Assembly (NCBI GenBank): GCA_022778805.1
Contig: JALFSN010000008.1
Span: forward strand, 124,001 to 188,000
DNA from: Arcanobacterium sp.
GTDB taxonomy: Bacteria > Actinomycetota > Actinomycetes > Actinomycetales > Actinomycetaceae
Length of the DNA: 64,000 nucleotides
Direction of reading: 5' to 3'
Both the position numbers and the translations under genes were made by a program. Under the pieces are notes generated by a model. The model was not told the DNA's origin, made no database searches, and worked only from the letters and a program-made list of their open reading frames with translations. This document shows positions 45,919 to 58,007 of the stretch, one piece after another; position 1 is the stretch's first letter; each line of letters begins with the position of its first letter.

Positions 45919-48900
45919 CTAGAAATTCTGGCCATAGCCATAGCCGAGGGAGAATTCGTAGTCATCCGTGCCGGAGTAGTTGTAGATATCGTCGAATGAA
46001 TCAAAATCGCGCGAGACGATATTGTTCATCTGCTCGTAGTCGCTGCGGGCGGCGGCCGTTGGCTCTACGCGCGGATGGCGCAGCGTCTCCAACCCCGTGC
46101 CTGCAGGGATGAGCTTGCCGAGAATCACGTTCTCTTTCAAGCCAGAGAGCGGATCGTACTTGGAGTTGAGAGCCGCTTCGGTGAGCACCTTCGTGGTCTC
46201 CTGGAACGACGCTGCCGAGAGCCAAGAATCCGTGGCCAAGGAAGCCTTGGTGATACCCATAAGCTCTGGACGCCCGCTCGCTGGCTTTCCGCCCTCTTTC
46301 AGCGTGGCACGGTTGGCATCTTCAAACACCGTCACGTCTACCAGTTCGCCAGGCAAAAGCGTGGTATCGCCAGAATCGAGCACCGTGACGCGCCGCAACA
46401 TCTGCCGCACAATCACCTCGATGTGCTTATCGTGGATTTCTACGCCCTGGCTGCGATACACGTGCTGTACTTCGCTCACGAGATGCAACTGAGCAGCGCG
46501 GCGTCCTGAAATGCGCAGTACCTTCTTCGGGTCGACAAAGCCATCAACGAGCTGCATCCCCACATCGACGTGCGAACCCTCTGGCACCAGCAGCTTAGCG
46601 CGCTTGCCGACGATATACACGAGGTCTTCGTCGCCGTCGTCACGCTTGATAATCAGCCGGCGCGAACGCTCCATCTCTTCGACGGCGAGCGTGCCAGACG
46701 CCTCAGCCAGCGGCGCTTCACCCTTGGGGGTGCGCGCCTCAAAGAGCTCCTGTACACGCGGAAGACCCTGAGTGATGTCTTCTGCCGAAGCGGCGCCGCC
46801 CGTGTGGAACGTGCGCATCGTGAGCTGAGTGCCAGGCTCGCCAATCGACTGAGCCGAGACGATACCAACAGCCTCGCCAATATCGACAAGTTTGCCAGTC
46901 GCCAGCGAACGGCCATAACACATAGCGCAAGCCCCGTGGCGAGACGCGCAGGTGAGCACCGAGCGCACCGTAATATCTTGGATGCCAGCCTCGATCATCT
47001 TTTCGAGCGCCACATCGCCAATATCCGTACCAGCTTCAACAATCACGTTGCCATCGGCATCCAGCGCATCTTTCGCCAGCGTGCGAGCGTACACCGAAGT
47101 GTCGATGTCTTCGCTGCGCACCTTAGCGCCATCCTCGTCGTAATCGAAGAGGTGCTTGGACAGGCCGCGAGTGGTGCCGCAGTCGAGTTCACTCACCATG
47201 ACGTCTTGCGCCACATCCACCAGACGACGGGTGAGGTATCCAGACTCAGCGGTACGCAAAGCCGTATCGGCCAAGCCCTTGCGCGCGCCGTGCGAAGCAG
47301 TGAAGTATTCGAGCGCCGAAAGACCCTCGCGGTAGTTCGATTTAATCGGGCGCGGAATAATCTCGCCCTTCGGATCGGCCACCAAGCCGCGCATACCAGC
47401 CACCTGGCGAATCTGCATCCAGTTACCACGAGCGCCAGAGCTCACCATCTGGTTGATGTTGTTCCAGTAATCGAACTGATCGCGCATCTCATCGGCCACG
47501 CGGTCAGTCACGTCCGTCCAAAGCGCCACCAAATCCTTGCGGCGGTCTTCATCGCGAATGTTGCCCTCTTGGAAATCTTCCTCAATCTTGGCGGCTTTCT
47601 TCTCCGCCTCATCGAGAATTTCCTGCTTATTGGCAGGAACTTTCACGTCGGAGACGGCGATGGTGACGCCGGAGCGACCGCCCCAGTAGAAGCCGATATC
47701 TTTGAGTGCGTCGAGCGAAGCGCCCGCATCCACTTTCGGATAGCGCTCTGCCAGCTCATTGACCAGCGCGCCGAGCACCTTCTTATCGACTACTTGGTTG
47801 ATGTAAGGGAACGTCGTCGGCAGAGCAGTGTTGAACTTCGCGCGGCCGAGAGAGGTCTCTAGCAAGATCGGATCGCCCTCTTCATATCCCTCGGGAGCTT
47901 CCCAATCGCGCGGCAGAGTAATCTCGTCGGCCTTGAAGCGAATCTTCACCTTGGCGTTTAGATCAAGCTCGCCCAGATCGTTGGCCATCTGCGCCTCGTC
48001 TACCGAGGAGAAGAGACGTCCCTCGCCCTTGGCGTTGAAGCGAATCATGGTGAGGTGATAGATACCAATAATCATGTCCTGGCTGGGCACCGTCACCGGC
48101 CGGCCGTCAGACGGCTTGAGGATATTGTTGGCCGAGAGCATCAGAATGCGAGCTTCAGCCTGTGCATCCACAGAGAGCGGCAGGTGTACAGCCATCTGAT
48201 CGCCGTCAAAATCGGCGTTGAAAGCGGTACATACCAACGGGTGCAAGCGGATTGCTTTGCCCTCAATCAGCTTTGGCTCAAACGCCTGAATGCCGAGACG
48301 GTGCAGGGTAGGAGCACGGTTGAGCAGCACGGGGTGCTCTTTGATGACCTCTTCCAGCACGTCGAAGACTTCATCACGCTGGCGCTCAATGAGCCGCTTA
48401 GCAGCCTTGATATTCTTGGCCAGCTCCAGATCCACCAAGCGCTTTTGCACAAATGGCTTGAAGAGCTCCAGAGCCATCGTCTTGGGCAGACCGCACTGAT
48501 GCAGTTTCAAATCTGGCCCGACCACGATCACGCTACGGCCTGAATAATCGACGCGCTTGCCCAGCAAGTTCTGGCGGAAACGCCCCTGCTTACCTTTGAG
48601 CATGTCCGAAAGGCTCTTGAGCGGACGGTTGCCTGCACCCTGCACTGGCCGGCCGCGGCGCCCGTTATCAAAGAGCGAGTCCACAGCTTCCTGCAGCATC
48701 CGCTTTTCGTTGTTCACCATAATCTCAGGCGCGTTGAGATCAATCATGCGCTTGAGACGGTTGTTGCGGTTGATCACGCGGCGGTAGAGATCGTTGAGAT
48801 CTGAGGTGGCGAAGCGACCGCCATCGAGCTGTACCATCGGGCGCAGATCCGGCGGAATCACGGGGATAGCGTCGAGTACCATCGCCTCTGGCTTGGTGCC

Positions 48901-49815
48901 AGTATGCAAGAAAGCATTGACCACTTTAATCCGCTTGAGCGCGCGCGTCTTGCGCTGAGCCGTGCCATTTTCAATCTGCTCCACCAGCAGATCGTGCTCG
49001 GCTTGCAGATCGAAATCACGCAGCCGACGCTGCACTGCTTCAGCGCCTCGGTACGCCTCGAAATAGTCACCCCAGCGAGCGTTCATTTCACGGTAGGCGT
49101 CTTCATCGCCCTCCAGATCGCCCACTTTGAGGCTGGTGAATTTATCCCACACCTCTTCCAGGCGCGCAATATCTTCCTCATATTGACGACGTACACGACG
49201 CACATTTGCCTCGCTGGTGCGCTTCACCTTGGCAATAGCAGACTTCTCGGCACCGTCTTTTTCGACGGCGGCGAGCGCTTCCTCTTCCTCCTTGAGCGCT
49301 TTCTCCACTTCGGCGTCACGCTCTTTTTCCAGAGCGTCATGCTCAAGCTGGTACTCCTGGCTGAGTGTGGGCATGTCGTCGTGACGGCGCTGCTCATCCA
49401 CCTTCGTCACCATATAGGCGGCAAAGTAGATCACTTTCTCCAAGTCTTTTGGAGCGACGTCAAGCAGATAGCCAAGGCGTGACGGCACCCCTTTGAAATA
49501 CCAAATGTGGGTGACGGGAGCTGCCAGCTCAATGTGCCCCATACGCTCACGGCGCACTTTCGAGCGAGTCACTTCCACGCCGCAACGTTCGCACACAATC
49601 CCCTTATAGCGGGGGCGCTTATACTTGCCGCATGCACATTCCCAATCGCGGGTCGGGCCAAAGATTTGCTCTCCGAAGAGGCCATCTTTCTCCGGCTTCA
49701 AGGTGCGGTAGTTGATCGTCTCTGGCTTCGTCACCGTGCCATAGCTCCACGAGCGGATATCCTCAGAGGTAGCCAACGAGATATGGAGCTGATCGAAAAG
49801 ATTAACGTCTAGCAC
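45919..49815 (-). CDS. rpoC: DNA-directed RNA polymerase subunit beta'
   Basis: 1298 residues from a GTG at 49815. The N-terminal zinc site is intact ([20 protein letters not shown]). The catalytic Mg-binding motif is [14 protein letters not shown]. The second zinc site appears near the C-terminus ([13 protein letters not shown] with CGTTRG upstream). The insertion-free actinobacterial layout and a charged coiled-coil segment ([20 protein letters not shown]) are seen. 31 bases after rpoB. Confidence 0.99.
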   Translation of the reverse strand: MLDVNLFDQLHISLATSEDIRSWSYGTVTKPETINYRTLKPEKDGLFGEQIFGPTRDWECACGKYKRPRYKGIVCERCGVEVTRSKVRRERMGHIELAAPVTHIWYFKGVPSRLGYLLDVAPKDLEKVIYFAAYMVTKVDEQRRHDDMPTLSQEYQLEHDALEKERDAEVEKALKEEEEALAAVEKDGAEKSAIAKVKRTSEANVRRVRRQYEEDIARLEEVWDKFTSLKVGDLEGDEDAYREMNARWGDYFEAYRGAEAVQRRLRDFDLQAEHDLLVEQIENGTAQRKTRALKRIKVVNAFLHTGTKPEAMVLDAIPVIPPDLRPMVQLDGGRFATSDLNDLYRRVINRNNRLKRMIDLNAPEIMVNNEKRMLQEAVDSLFDNGRRGRPVQGAGNRPLKSLSDMLKGKQGRFRQNLLGKRVDYSGRSVIVVGPDLKLHQCGLPKTMALELFKPFVQKRLVDLELAKNIKAAKRLIERQRDEVFDVLEEVIKEHPVLLNRAPTLHRLGIQAFEPKLIEGKAIRLHPLVCTAFNADFDGDQMAVHLPLSVDAQAEARILMLSANNILKPSDGRPVTVPSQDMIIGIYHLTMIRFNAKGEGRLFSSVDEAQMANDLGELDLNAKVKIRFKADEITLPRDWEAPEGYEEGDPILLETSLGRAKFNTALPTTFPYINQVVDKKVLGALVNELAERYPKVDAGASLDALKDIGFYWGGRSGVTIAVSDVKVPANKQEILDEAEKKAAKIEEDFQEGNIRDEDRRKDLVALWTDVTDRVADEMRDQFDYWNNINQMVSSGARGNWMQIRQVAGMRGLVADPKGEIIPRPIKSNYREGLSALEYFTASHGARKGLADTALRTAESGYLTRRLVDVAQDVMVSELDCGTTRGLSKHLFDYDEDGAKVRSEDIDTSVYARTLAKDALDADGNVIVEAGTDIGDVALEKMIEAGIQDITVRSVLTCASRHGACAMCYGRSLATGKLVDIGEAVGIVSAQSIGEPGTQLTMRTFHTGGAASAEDITQGLPRVQELFEARTPKGEAPLAEASGTLAVEEMERSRRLIIKRDDGDEDLVYIVGKRAKLLVPEGSHVDVGMQLVDGFVDPKKVLRISGRRAAQLHLVSEVQHVYRSQGVEIHDKHIEVIVRQMLRRVTVLDSGDTTLLPGELVDVTVFEDANRATLKEGGKPASGRPELMGITKASLATDSWLSAASFQETTKVLTEAALNSKYDPLSGLKENVILGKLIPAGTGLETLRHPRVEPTAAARSDYEQMNNIVSRDFDSFDDIYNYSGTDDYEFSLGYGYGQNF

Positions 49816-49846
49816 AATTCCTACTTTCTTTCCTCAAGCACCTTTA

Positions 49847-52800
49847 TCAGAAATCCGCACCGGTCTGGAGATCTTCCAAGCCAGTGGTGATGCCAGCACT
49901 CTGCGGGCTGCGGAATGCATCCTCGTCCGCGTCTTGCAGCGAGATCGGATTCTTCTCCTTGTCGAGAGCTTCGACGTTCAGGCACAAGCTCTTCATCTCT
50001 TGCACAAGCACCTTAAATGACTCCGGAATGCCTGGCTCAGGGATGTTGTCGCCTTTCACGATGGCCTCATACACCTTGACGCGCCCCACCGTATCATCCG
50101 ACTTAATCGTGAGCATCTCTTGCAGAGTGTGGGCTGCACCGTAGGCTTCCAGTGCCCACACCTCCATCTCGCCGAAGCGCTGCCCGCCAAACTGGGCTTT
50201 ACCACCGAGCGGCTGCTGGGTCACCATCGAGTATGGGCCAGTCGAGCGAGCGTGAATCTTATCGTCCACGAGGTGGTGCAGCTTCAGCATGTACATATAC
50301 CCCACTGAGACTGGCTCTGGGAATGGCTCACCGGTACGGCCATCAAAGAGCCGCGCTTTGCCGTCGGCATTCACCAGATGATCGCCATCGCGGTTGGGGA
50401 GCGTATTGCCGAGCAGGCCGAAGAGCTCATCGGAGAGCACGCCGTCGAACACGGGGGTGGCCACATTCTGCTGGCCGTCGGTCTTGACGGCGTCTTCCGG
50501 AAGGCGCACTGCCCACTCTTCGCCGTCTTCCCGAGCCTGAGTGGCATCCCATCCCTGCGAAGCGATCCAGCCCAAATGCAGCTCAAACACCTGGCCGAGG
50601 TTCATACGGCTCGGCACGCCGAGCGGATTGAGCACGATATCGACGGGTGTGCCATCTTCCATGAATGGCATGTCTTCCACCGGCAGAATGCGCGATACCA
50701 CGCCCTTGTTGCCGTGACGACCAGCCATCTTATCGCCGATCACGATCTTACGGCGCTGAGCGATATGCACTCGCACCGTCTGGCGCACGTCGGCGGCCAA
50801 CTCATCGTTGTTTTCTGCGGAGAACTCTTTCACCGCAATCACGATGCCCGATTCGCCGTGGGGCACCCGCAACGAGGTATCGCGCACCTCTTTCGCCTTC
50901 TCGCCAAAGATGGCTCGCAGCAACCGCTCCTCACTGGTGAGCTCGGTCTCTCCTTTCGGGGTGATCTTCCCGACCAAAATGTCGCCAGCGCGCACCTCGG
51001 CGCCGATGCGGATAATGCCACGTTCGTCGAGGTTGGCCAACATCTCTTCGGAGACGTTTGGAATATCGCGCGTGATTTCCTCTGGGCCGAGTTTGGTATC
51101 GCGGGCGTCCACCTCATGCTCTTCGATATGAATCGACGTGAGCAGATCTTCACTCTGGCAGCGCTGCGACAGCACGACGGCGTCTTCGTAGTTGTAGCCG
51201 TTCCACGCCATGAAAGCCACCAGCAGATTCTGCCCAAGAGCGAGTTCACCGCCCTGAGTGGCAGGGCCGTCGGCAATGAGTGATCCAGCTTCCACCCGAT
51301 CGCCCTCATTCACGGCTACCCGCTGATTCGTGCAGTTGCCCTGATTCGAGCGCTCGAATTTCAGCAGCCGATAGATACGCTCTTGTCCGCTGTCTTCTTT
51401 CACGCGAACGGCGTCAGCAGACACTTCCGTGACGACGCCAGGGGCGAATGCCACGGTGACGTCGCCGGCATCCACGGCAGCACGCGATTCCATACCCGTG
51501 CCCACATAGGGAGCTACCGGACGCAGCAGTGGCACAGCCTGGCGCTGCATGTTGGCGCCCATCAAGGCGCGGTTGGCGTCGTCATGCTCCAAGAACGGAA
51601 TCATGGCCGTGCCCACCGAACACATCTGGCGAGCGGAGACGTCCATATATCCCACTTCATCGGGATGGACGAGCGCCGGCTCACCGCCAGGCAGGCGCAC
51701 CAACACCTCATTCTCCGTAAAGTATCCGTTTTCATCCACAGGAGCATCCGCCTGGGCGACGTTGTACAGATCTTCATCGGAGGCGTCGAGATAGTCGATC
51801 TGATCCGTGACCCGCCCGTTTTCCACCTTGCGGTATGGCGTCTCGATAAAGCCGAAGTTATTGACTCGGCCATACCCAGCAAGCGAACCGATCAGGCCGA
51901 TATTTGGCCCTTCTGGAGTCTCAATCGGACACATACGCCCATAGTGAGATGGGTGGACGTCGCGCACTTCCATCGAAGCGCGGTCGCGCGAAAGGCCGCC
52001 AGGGCCGAGAGCGCTCAGACGACGCTTGTGGGTGAGTCCGGCGAGCGGATTATTCTGATCCATGAACTGCGAGAGCTGGCTGGTGCCGAAGAATTCTTTG
52101 ATCGCCGCCACGATAGGACGGATATTAATCAAGGAACTCGGGGTGATGGCCTCCGCCTCCTGAGTCGTCATGCGCTCACGCACCATGCGGTCCAAACGAG
52201 AGAGGCCAGTGCGCACCTGATTTTGGATAAGCTCTCCCACAGCGCGGATACGACGGTTGCCAAAGTGATCGATATCGTCCGTCTCCACCAACACCTCAGG
52301 GGCACCCTCCGCCACTGAGACTCGCTCTTCACCAGCGTGCAGAGCCAAGAGATACTTCAGAGTGGAAATGATATCGGTGAGCGTGAGCTGACGCTCAGCA
52401 CCATCAATATCAAGCCCTAGCTTCTTGTTCACCTTGTAGCGCCCGACTTTAGCCAAATCGTAGCGCTTGTTGTTGAAATAGAAATTGTTGAGCAGATTGC
52501 GGCCAGCTTCCGCTGTAGGCGGCTCGCCAGGGCGCAGCTTACGATACAGATCCTGCAGAGCATCCTCTTGGCTCTCAATCGGGTCTTTATCCAGAGTGTC
52601 GATCATCACGGGGAATTCTTTAAACTCCTCGCGAATCTCACTGTCGCTCATGCCCAATGCCTTAAGGAACACGCTCACCGACTGCTTACGTTTACGGTCG
52701 ATACGCACGCCCACGGCGTCACGCTTATCAATCTCAAATTCCAGCCATGCACCGCGCGACGGAATCACTTTCGTGCCATAGACCCATTTATCAGAGGTCT

Positions 52801-53308
52801 TATCAGGGGTGCGGTCAAAATAGACGCCAGGGCTGCGCACCAACTGGGAAACCACCACGCGCTCGGTGCCGTTGATAATAAAGGTGCCCTGCGGCGTCAT
52901 CAGCGGAAAATCACCAATGAAAGTGGTCTGGCTCTTAATCTCGCCCGTCTCGTAGTTCTGGAATTCGGCCGTCACGTAGAGTGCGGCGGAATAGGTGAGA
53001 TCTTTATCTTTACACTCAGCCACGGAGGCTTTTTCATCCTCAAGGTGAGGATTGGAAAGCACTAGCCCCATTGTGCGAGCAGTGTTTTCAATGGGGGAAA
53101 TCTCATCGAAGATTTCTTCCAGACCGCTCTTCTCATCAGGATGAGCAGCCCTCCATTGATCAGAACCGATCAGCCAGCCGTACGAAGACGTCTGCAGAGC
53201 GAGCAGATCTGGCACGGCCATCGGTTCATGGAGTTTGGCGAATGAAATACGATCCGGCACGAGTTTGCCGTCTTTAACTTGAGGTGTAGAGGTGCGCGAA
53301 GCAGCCAA
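49847..53308 (-). CDS. rpoB: DNA-directed RNA polymerase subunit beta
   Basis: 1153 residues if begun at the TTG at 53308. AAGGA stands six bases before this TTG, the product then starts [11 protein letters not shown], and other actinobacterial RpoB genes also use non-ATG starts here; the in-frame ATG at 53398 would add 30 unusual residues. [10 protein letters not shown], the rifampicin-binding segment [20 protein letters not shown] and [11 protein letters not shown] are wild type, so rifampicin sensitivity is expected. First gene of the rpoBC operon. Confidence 0.98.
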   Translation of the reverse strand: MAASRTSTPQVKDGKLVPDRISFAKLHEPMAVPDLLALQTSSYGWLIGSDQWRAAHPDEKSGLEEIFDEISPIENTARTMGLVLSNPHLEDEKASVAECKDKDLTYSAALYVTAEFQNYETGEIKSQTTFIGDFPLMTPQGTFIINGTERVVVSQLVRSPGVYFDRTPDKTSDKWVYGTKVIPSRGAWLEFEIDKRDAVGVRIDRKRKQSVSVFLKALGMSDSEIREEFKEFPVMIDTLDKDPIESQEDALQDLYRKLRPGEPPTAEAGRNLLNNFYFNNKRYDLAKVGRYKVNKKLGLDIDGAERQLTLTDIISTLKYLLALHAGEERVSVAEGAPEVLVETDDIDHFGNRRIRAVGELIQNQVRTGLSRLDRMVRERMTTQEAEAITPSSLINIRPIVAAIKEFFGTSQLSQFMDQNNPLAGLTHKRRLSALGPGGLSRDRASMEVRDVHPSHYGRMCPIETPEGPNIGLIGSLAGYGRVNNFGFIETPYRKVENGRVTDQIDYLDASDEDLYNVAQADAPVDENGYFTENEVLVRLPGGEPALVHPDEVGYMDVSARQMCSVGTAMIPFLEHDDANRALMGANMQRQAVPLLRPVAPYVGTGMESRAAVDAGDVTVAFAPGVVTEVSADAVRVKEDSGQERIYRLLKFERSNQGNCTNQRVAVNEGDRVEAGSLIADGPATQGGELALGQNLLVAFMAWNGYNYEDAVVLSQRCQSEDLLTSIHIEEHEVDARDTKLGPEEITRDIPNVSEEMLANLDERGIIRIGAEVRAGDILVGKITPKGETELTSEERLLRAIFGEKAKEVRDTSLRVPHGESGIVIAVKEFSAENNDELAADVRQTVRVHIAQRRKIVIGDKMAGRHGNKGVVSRILPVEDMPFMEDGTPVDIVLNPLGVPSRMNLGQVFELHLGWIASQGWDATQAREDGEEWAVRLPEDAVKTDGQQNVATPVFDGVLSDELFGLLGNTLPNRDGDHLVNADGKARLFDGRTGEPFPEPVSVGYMYMLKLHHLVDDKIHARSTGPYSMVTQQPLGGKAQFGGQRFGEMEVWALEAYGAAHTLQEMLTIKSDDTVGRVKVYEAIVKGDNIPEPGIPESFKVLVQEMKSLCLNVEALDKEKNPISLQDADEDAFRSPQSAGITTGLEDLQTGADF

Positions 53309-53619
53309 TGATGTTCCTTCCCTGGGATCCGGTAAGGGAGTGCGCAAACGCCCTCGAAAGCCGCCATATGCAAATCGAACTATACGCGCGCACAACAAAT
53401 TGCAAATTTACCAGAAAAGGTGTAGAAAAACTAGCCCTGCGAGCTATGGCAGCGCTCACAGGGGCTATAAGGTGGACTGCCGCAGGCGGGATGTGCAAGG
53501 CGTGGGCAAGGCATCACGGGCGCAGGCACAATGATAGGCGCAGTGACGGCGCAAGCAACACCGGCTTATCGCGCGACGCTTCTGCTCACTTCGGTGCCTC
53601 TAGCAGTGGAGTAACAGGC
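53309..53619. other. Upstream region of rpoB
   Basis: 311 bases between rpoB and the end of the GntR gene, both on the minus strand. It must contain the rpoBC promoter unless the operon is read from further upstream. TTATAG near 53465 is a weak -10 candidate; no convincing -35 fits. No gene seen. Confidence 0.4.
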
Positions 53620-54399
53620 TCATTGCACGGCTTTGGCAGCTTCTTCAGCGGTTTCCTCCTGGGCATCTCCCATTGAGCGTTCCAGCACCCCGTCGAGGTG
53701 AGCATTGACGGCTCTGCGAGCGTCATCGACGTCACCAGACTCAAACGCGTGCAGAATTGCCTCGTGCTCCTGCACGGCAATCAAGCCGTCGGAATCGTTG
53801 CGCGCCACGCTTTGACGCATACGGTGGATATTGAACGCCAAATCCTGCACCGTTTTGGAAATATAGATGTTGCCGCAGCGGTCGAAGATCGTCTGATGGA
53901 AATCCCAATCCGCATCAAAGTAGGCATAGAAATCTTCCGGCTTGAGCATGCCTTGGCGCTCTTTCTTCTCCAGCTTTAGAGCCTCTTCGCGGTGATGCTT
54001 GTGCGCCTTAGTCAAGGCCGGCACCAGTCCTGGCGCTCCATATGCCCGCTCCGCAGCAGCCACTTCCAGCACTCTACGGATGTCGATGAGCTGCCGAATT
54101 TGCTCTTGCGAGAGCGGCCGTGCCACTCGATAGCCACGCAGTGCCACGCGCTCCACCAAGCCAGTCTGCTCCAGATGTACCAGCGCCTCGCGCACCGGCG
54201 TGGGAGATACGTCGAGTTCTCTGGCCACGCGGTCAATCGCCAAGTGTTCCCCTGGCGCGTACTGCCCACTCATCAAAGCGTTGAGCACAATGGTGTAGAC
54301 ATCGTCACGCAAATTCTTCTTGTCGATTTTCGAGTACGTGAGCGCAGATTTTCTGAGCGTGGATTTCTTGAGCGCGGAGTCTTCCTGTGCCACAGCCAT
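53620..54399 (-). CDS. GntR-family (FadR/FCD type) transcriptional regulator
   Basis: 259 residues from ATG 54399, with AGGA six bases upstream; a TTG five codons earlier is less likely. The winged helix spans about residues 35-100 (LAIDRVARELDVSPTPVREA then LVHLEQTGLVERVALRGYRV). The all-helical FCD domain follows, with metal/ligand-type residues D and H in DADWDFHQTI and a final QEHEAILHAFESGD. FCD regulators respond to sugar acids and carboxylates, which fits the pdxA-type and gntP-type genes upstream. The C-terminal tail is very acidic and Ala-rich. Confidence 0.92.
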   Translation of the reverse strand: MAVAQEDSALKKSTLRKSALTYSKIDKKNLRDDVYTIVLNALMSGQYAPGEHLAIDRVARELDVSPTPVREALVHLEQTGLVERVALRGYRVARPLSQEQIRQLIDIRRVLEVAAAERAYGAPGLVPALTKAHKHHREEALKLEKKERQGMLKPEDFYAYFDADWDFHQTIFDRCGNIYISKTVQDLAFNIHRMRQSVARNDSDGLIAVQEHEAILHAFESGDVDDARRAVNAHLDGVLERSMGDAQEETAEEAAKAVQ

Positions 54400-54955
54400 C
54401 CTCTTTCCTGCCAAACACCTGTGCGCTGGATATGCCGAGTGCCGGATATGCTAAACGTTGTGCTGAGAGCGTGTGCCGAGAGCGCCCCTGCTTCGCCGCC
54501 AACACACTCGTGCGAGCGCACAGCTTGCGGGCGCACAGATGCATGGCAGACAGGGCACATAAAGCCACCTCTACCGAGTTATCTTGCATCGTACCAGGCT
54601 GGTTTGCCAAACCAAGCCCTGGCAGTAACACTGGCTGAAGCTCTAATAGAAACTCTAACGGTGCGTGCGCACTAGGCTTTTGCCCCCTAGCGCGCCGAGT
54701 CTACTAGGCCAAAATCTGATAGAAGCACTGGCAGAATCCCTGGCAGAAGCACTGGTAGGACCCCTTGCGGCATGCTGTAACCCCAACTACGACGAACTGA
54801 GCCGCCCCACGTGAATGACGCAGCCCCAATTGCACGAAGCCCTCCCCCTGAGATGAATGGCCCCCCGAGCCGAGCACCGCACGCCACGCTGAACTAAAAA
54901 GCTGCGCTTACACGCCCTCGCTCCCCGAACTAAACAACCACACGCTGAGCTGCGC
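54400..54955. other. Gene-free region between pdxA-like and gntR genes
   Basis: 556 bases without a supported gene. Short duplications are present: AGAAGCACTGG occurs at about 54721 and 54746, and CACGCTGA(A/G)C with CTGCGCTTACA recurs near 54885-54912 and 54941-54960. The second covers the pdxA stop codon, and a related CACGCTGAGCTGCGC lies inside pdxA at 54967. The DNA looks like decayed, repeatedly copied 3' sequence. Confidence 0.5.
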
Positions 54956-56026
54956 TTACATAGCCGCACGCTGAGCTGCGCCGAGCGACGTGGCAATATC
55001 AAAGGCACGTTGAGCAGGGCGAATTGATGCTTTATTCTGTCCAACAATCTCGTAGGCCGTGCCGTGGGCAGGAGTGCAGATGGGCACCGGCAAGCCACCC
55101 TGCACCGTCACTCCCTCGTCAAAACCAATCGTCTTCAAAGCGATTTGCCCCTGATCGTGATACATGGTGACAACGCCGTCATACTCCCCTTTCATCGCCC
55201 GCAAGAACGTCGTATCGGGAGGGAAAGGACCATCCACAGTGACGCCGTCAAAGCGCGCCAGCTCAATCCCAGGGCAAATATGGTCAATCTCCTCCCGCCC
55301 AAACTGGCCATTCTCTCCGCCATGCGGGTTGAGAGCACAGACAGCGATGCGGGGATGCTCCACACCTGAGCCAGCTAAGACGCTATTGAGCAACGTGATA
55401 GCATCCCGCACGGCACGCGCGTTGATTCTCTCAGCCACATCTTTAATGCCACAGTGAGACGTGACTCGCGAGGTGGCCAGGCCAGGAATGAAATTGAGCT
55501 CAGAGGTGAAGCCATCATAGCCAAGCTCCATGGCGAACCAACGCAGTTCATCCTCTTCGTGCATCCCCGCCCAGTGGAGCGCAGACTTATTGAGAGACAT
55601 AAAGAGAATGGAATCCACTTGGCCATCTTTATACATCTGTAGTGCTTTCAGCAGATCGGCCATCACGCGCTGCCCTCCCTCAATCGAGGGAATGCCGCGC
55701 GGCACGGCAATATCCTGGCGATCAGAGCCAACCAACGTGACCCTGCCTGGCGTGTGCATGGTTGCAGCTGGCATGGGTGAGGCCGAGGCGGGAGCAGAGG
55801 TAGCCGAAGCGGGCGCGGATGCATCCGCTGTGGGCACCGAAAGCCCCAGTTCTGTGGGTACTGAAAGCCCCAGTTCTTCAGAGAACGCATCCACTTCCTT
55901 TTGCGAAGCGAGCAAATACACATCCGCTTTTGCGAGATTCTCCGCCCGAGCCAAAAGCTTCATAGCGATCTCAGGCCCCACGCCCGACGGATCCCCAATC
56001 GTCATTGCAATTCGAGTTCTTAGCAT
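54956..56026 (-). CDS. PdxA-family dehydrogenase (PdxA/PdxA2, 4-phospho-hydroxy acid dehydrogenase)
   Basis: 356 residues from ATG 56026 (GAGGAG upstream); in-frame ATGs before it add residues not seen in the family. MTIGDPSGVGPEIAMK opens the fold. Metal ligands and the substrate pocket follow: VTSHCG, HDQGQIALKTIGFDEGV, and the third His in TPAHGTAYEIVGQN. The reaction is NAD-dependent oxidation and decarboxylation of a 4-phosphorylated hydroxy acid. Next to a GntR regulator and GntP permease, the PdxA2 role in D-threonate/erythronate catabolism is more likely than vitamin B6 synthesis. However, no DUF1537 kinase is in the window. A repeat-bearing low-complexity insert (LGLSVPTELGLSVPT then Ala/Ser/Pro) is odd. 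Confidence 0.9.
   Translation of the reverse strand: MLRTRIAMTIGDPSGVGPEIAMKLLARAENLAKADVYLLASQKEVDAFSEELGLSVPTELGLSVPTADASAPASATSAPASASPMPAATMHTPGRVTLVGSDRQDIAVPRGIPSIEGGQRVMADLLKALQMYKDGQVDSILFMSLNKSALHWAGMHEEDELRWFAMELGYDGFTSELNFIPGLATSRVTSHCGIKDVAERINARAVRDAITLLNSVLAGSGVEHPRIAVCALNPHGGENGQFGREEIDHICPGIELARFDGVTVDGPFPPDTTFLRAMKGEYDGVVTMYHDQGQIALKTIGFDEGVTVQGGLPVPICTPAHGTAYEIVGQNKASIRPAQRAFDIATSLGAAQRAAM
55830..55877 (-). repeat. Two 24-bp tandem repeats inside the pdxA-like gene
   Basis: Positions 55830-55853 and 55854-55877 match in 22 of 24 bases and encode ELGLSVPT twice. The repeat preserves the frame. It is followed by an Ala/Ser/Pro-rich stretch of about 25 residues. Confidence 0.85.
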
Positions 56027-56349
56027 ATTTCTTAACACTCCTCTTCGCATTGCCGCTGAATTTTGAAAATCTCGAATTAGTATTTTCCTGGAGCAAAAAA
56101 ACGTTCTCAAACACTAATGAATTTGTATTAATGGAATGCCAAACACGATTTATCAGAATCCATTAAAAGCAACGAGTCTAAATCGTCTGCGCTCCACAAA
56201 TGAATAGTTCGAGATCAGAATATTTTTACCTATGTCACCCAATTTCGGATCAATAGTTATCGCATAAACCTATATATCTTAAGGAAAAGTGCTACTTGCG
56301 ACTTTGCAAGCCGGAAAACTACTCACCAGCATTCTCTGGCATCAGACCG
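56027..56349. other. AT-rich gap between gntP-like and pdxA-like genes
   Basis: 323 bases, clearly more AT-rich than its surroundings. It separates the permease stop from the pdxA start on the same strand. It may hold the pdxA promoter. No gene, strong hairpin or clear operator found. Confidence 0.4.
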
Positions 56350-57723
56350 TTAAAATGTACCGATCAATAAAGCCCCAAGCAAGGCTTGAGCAAAAATTAA
56401 TACTGACGAAATAAAAGATCCCAGAGTGTAAGTCTTCAAACCACCAGTCACCGTTAGACCTGACATGTTTGTCGCAACCCAGAAGCCTGAATCGTTTACG
56501 TGCCCTATTGAATTTCCACCGGAAAGGCAAGCGAGAGCAATCCATACAGGGTGAACGCCAATCGCCGGAGCGATAGAAGACATAATCGTCATCGACGTCA
56601 TGCCAGCCACAGTGCCAGATCCTTGCGCTACGCGAAATATCATTCCAATGGCGTATGCAAGAAACATTGCGGCTACCGTTGAATTTGTTCCTTTGTTCAG
56701 AAGTGACAATATAGAATCCCCAACGCCAGCAGTGGTGATAACATTTGCGAAGGATCCTCCTGCTCCAGTGATGAGCAGCACTACTCCCGCAGATTTCAGT
56801 CCTTCACCAGCTGAATTCTCGATCTCGTTTCGACCGATATATTTTATCGAAATTGCATAAGCCCCAAGCGTGCCAATTAGCATCGCGATTGTTTTGTCTC
56901 CCAGAAACTTAGACCACAACGGCTGATCAGCAAATAACGCCGTTCCAACAGTTCCTGCAAGAATGCAAATAATCGGTAAAACGATTGGAACTAACGCCAA
57001 AAGCAGTGGTGGCCTCTTTTGCTCTGCGGCAACACCCGCTTCTCGCTGGCTGATTAGTTCAGCAGTGACGTGTGAGGAATGGTTTACATCCTTTTCCTCA
57101 TTCCAGATATGGAACTTATCATGAACTTTTATAAAGATAAGATTGGATAGGATGACTGTAATGAGTCCAACCACTAAGCCAATCCCTAGCATAATCCCCA
57201 AGTCAAAACCAAATATTTCTGCAGCCGCCAGGGGATTCGGCGTTGGCGGAACCACGCAGTGAGCAGTAGTAGCCCCAATTGTTAGCAGGCCTGTTACGTA
57301 CGCCATTTTTGTGTTGATTCGAGCCGCAATAGTGATTCCGATTGGAATCAAAATTACAAATGTAACGTCAAAGAATACCGGAATCGAAAGCACGAATCCT
57401 GCAAGCGACACTCCCCATATAGCTTTTCTCTCTGGGAGCGCGCCCATGATGCGATCAGCGATTACGTTAGCTCCTCCAGAATCAGATAATAGCTGTCCGA
57501 GTATAATTCCAAATCCAATCGGCAGCCCTATGCCTGCCATCATACTGCCGAATCCTGCACTTATTGCCCCTACGGTATCCATCAAGGGAAGCCCGACAGC
57601 CACCCCAAGGTATAGGGAAGCAATAATCATTGAAAGCGCAGCGTTTAGTTTGAGAAGAATAATACCGACTAAAATTATTGCAATTGCAATAGCCAAATGA
57701 ATTATCATCAGTACAGGGCTCAT
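56350..57723 (-). CDS. GntP-family gluconate/sugar-acid:H+ permease
   Basis: 457 residues from ATG 57723 (GGGAG upstream; an earlier start adds seven residues). About 12 membrane helices. GFGSMMAGIGLPIGFGIILG, TTAHCVVPPTPNPLAAAEI (the GntP Pro-rich signature) and HVNDSGFWVATNM are family hallmarks. It imports gluconate or related sugar acids with protons. Codon use is more AT-rich than in the neighbours, as in the following genes up to 64 kb. With the pdxA-type, SDR and isomerase genes it forms a likely sugar-acid catabolic unit. Confidence 0.94.
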   Translation of the reverse strand: MSPVLMIIHLAIAIAIILVGIILLKLNAALSMIIASLYLGVAVGLPLMDTVGAISAGFGSMMAGIGLPIGFGIILGQLLSDSGGANVIADRIMGALPERKAIWGVSLAGFVLSIPVFFDVTFVILIPIGITIAARINTKMAYVTGLLTIGATTAHCVVPPTPNPLAAAEIFGFDLGIMLGIGLVVGLITVILSNLIFIKVHDKFHIWNEEKDVNHSSHVTAELISQREAGVAAEQKRPPLLLALVPIVLPIICILAGTVGTALFADQPLWSKFLGDKTIAMLIGTLGAYAISIKYIGRNEIENSAGEGLKSAGVVLLITGAGGSFANVITTAGVGDSILSLLNKGTNSTVAAMFLAYAIGMIFRVAQGSGTVAGMTSMTIMSSIAPAIGVHPVWIALACLSGGNSIGHVNDSGFWVATNMSGLTVTGGLKTYTLGSFISSVLIFAQALLGALLIGTF

Positions 57724-58007
57724 TGAGACCACTCCCACGTACAAACACTAAAGTGAAATAGATAGAACGAAATAACATAAGAGCCTGCGCGGCCTACCTG
57801 TTTAATAGGCACACGATGCATCTATTCGAACAAATGCACCTTTGGCTTAGCCAAATAATCAAATGAAGGCGCAAAACTTTGAGAATATTCTTTCAAGAAC
57901 ATTTCAGAGGCAAGAAAAGTAAGGCTTCCCTAATTCTCGGACTTGAGTAGCTAATTCAGGGCGTGACGGGGCCAATTCCCCCACTCGCCCCACCCATCAC
58001 ACAGTCA

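Noticed and set aside
46570..47862. 430-codon plus-strand frame opposite rpoC
   Set aside because: Antisense shadow of a conserved essential gene; no start signal, no recognisable protein features.
52009..52103. Rifampicin-resistance mutation in rpoB
   Set aside because: The rifampicin-binding segment reads as wild type at the usual resistance positions.
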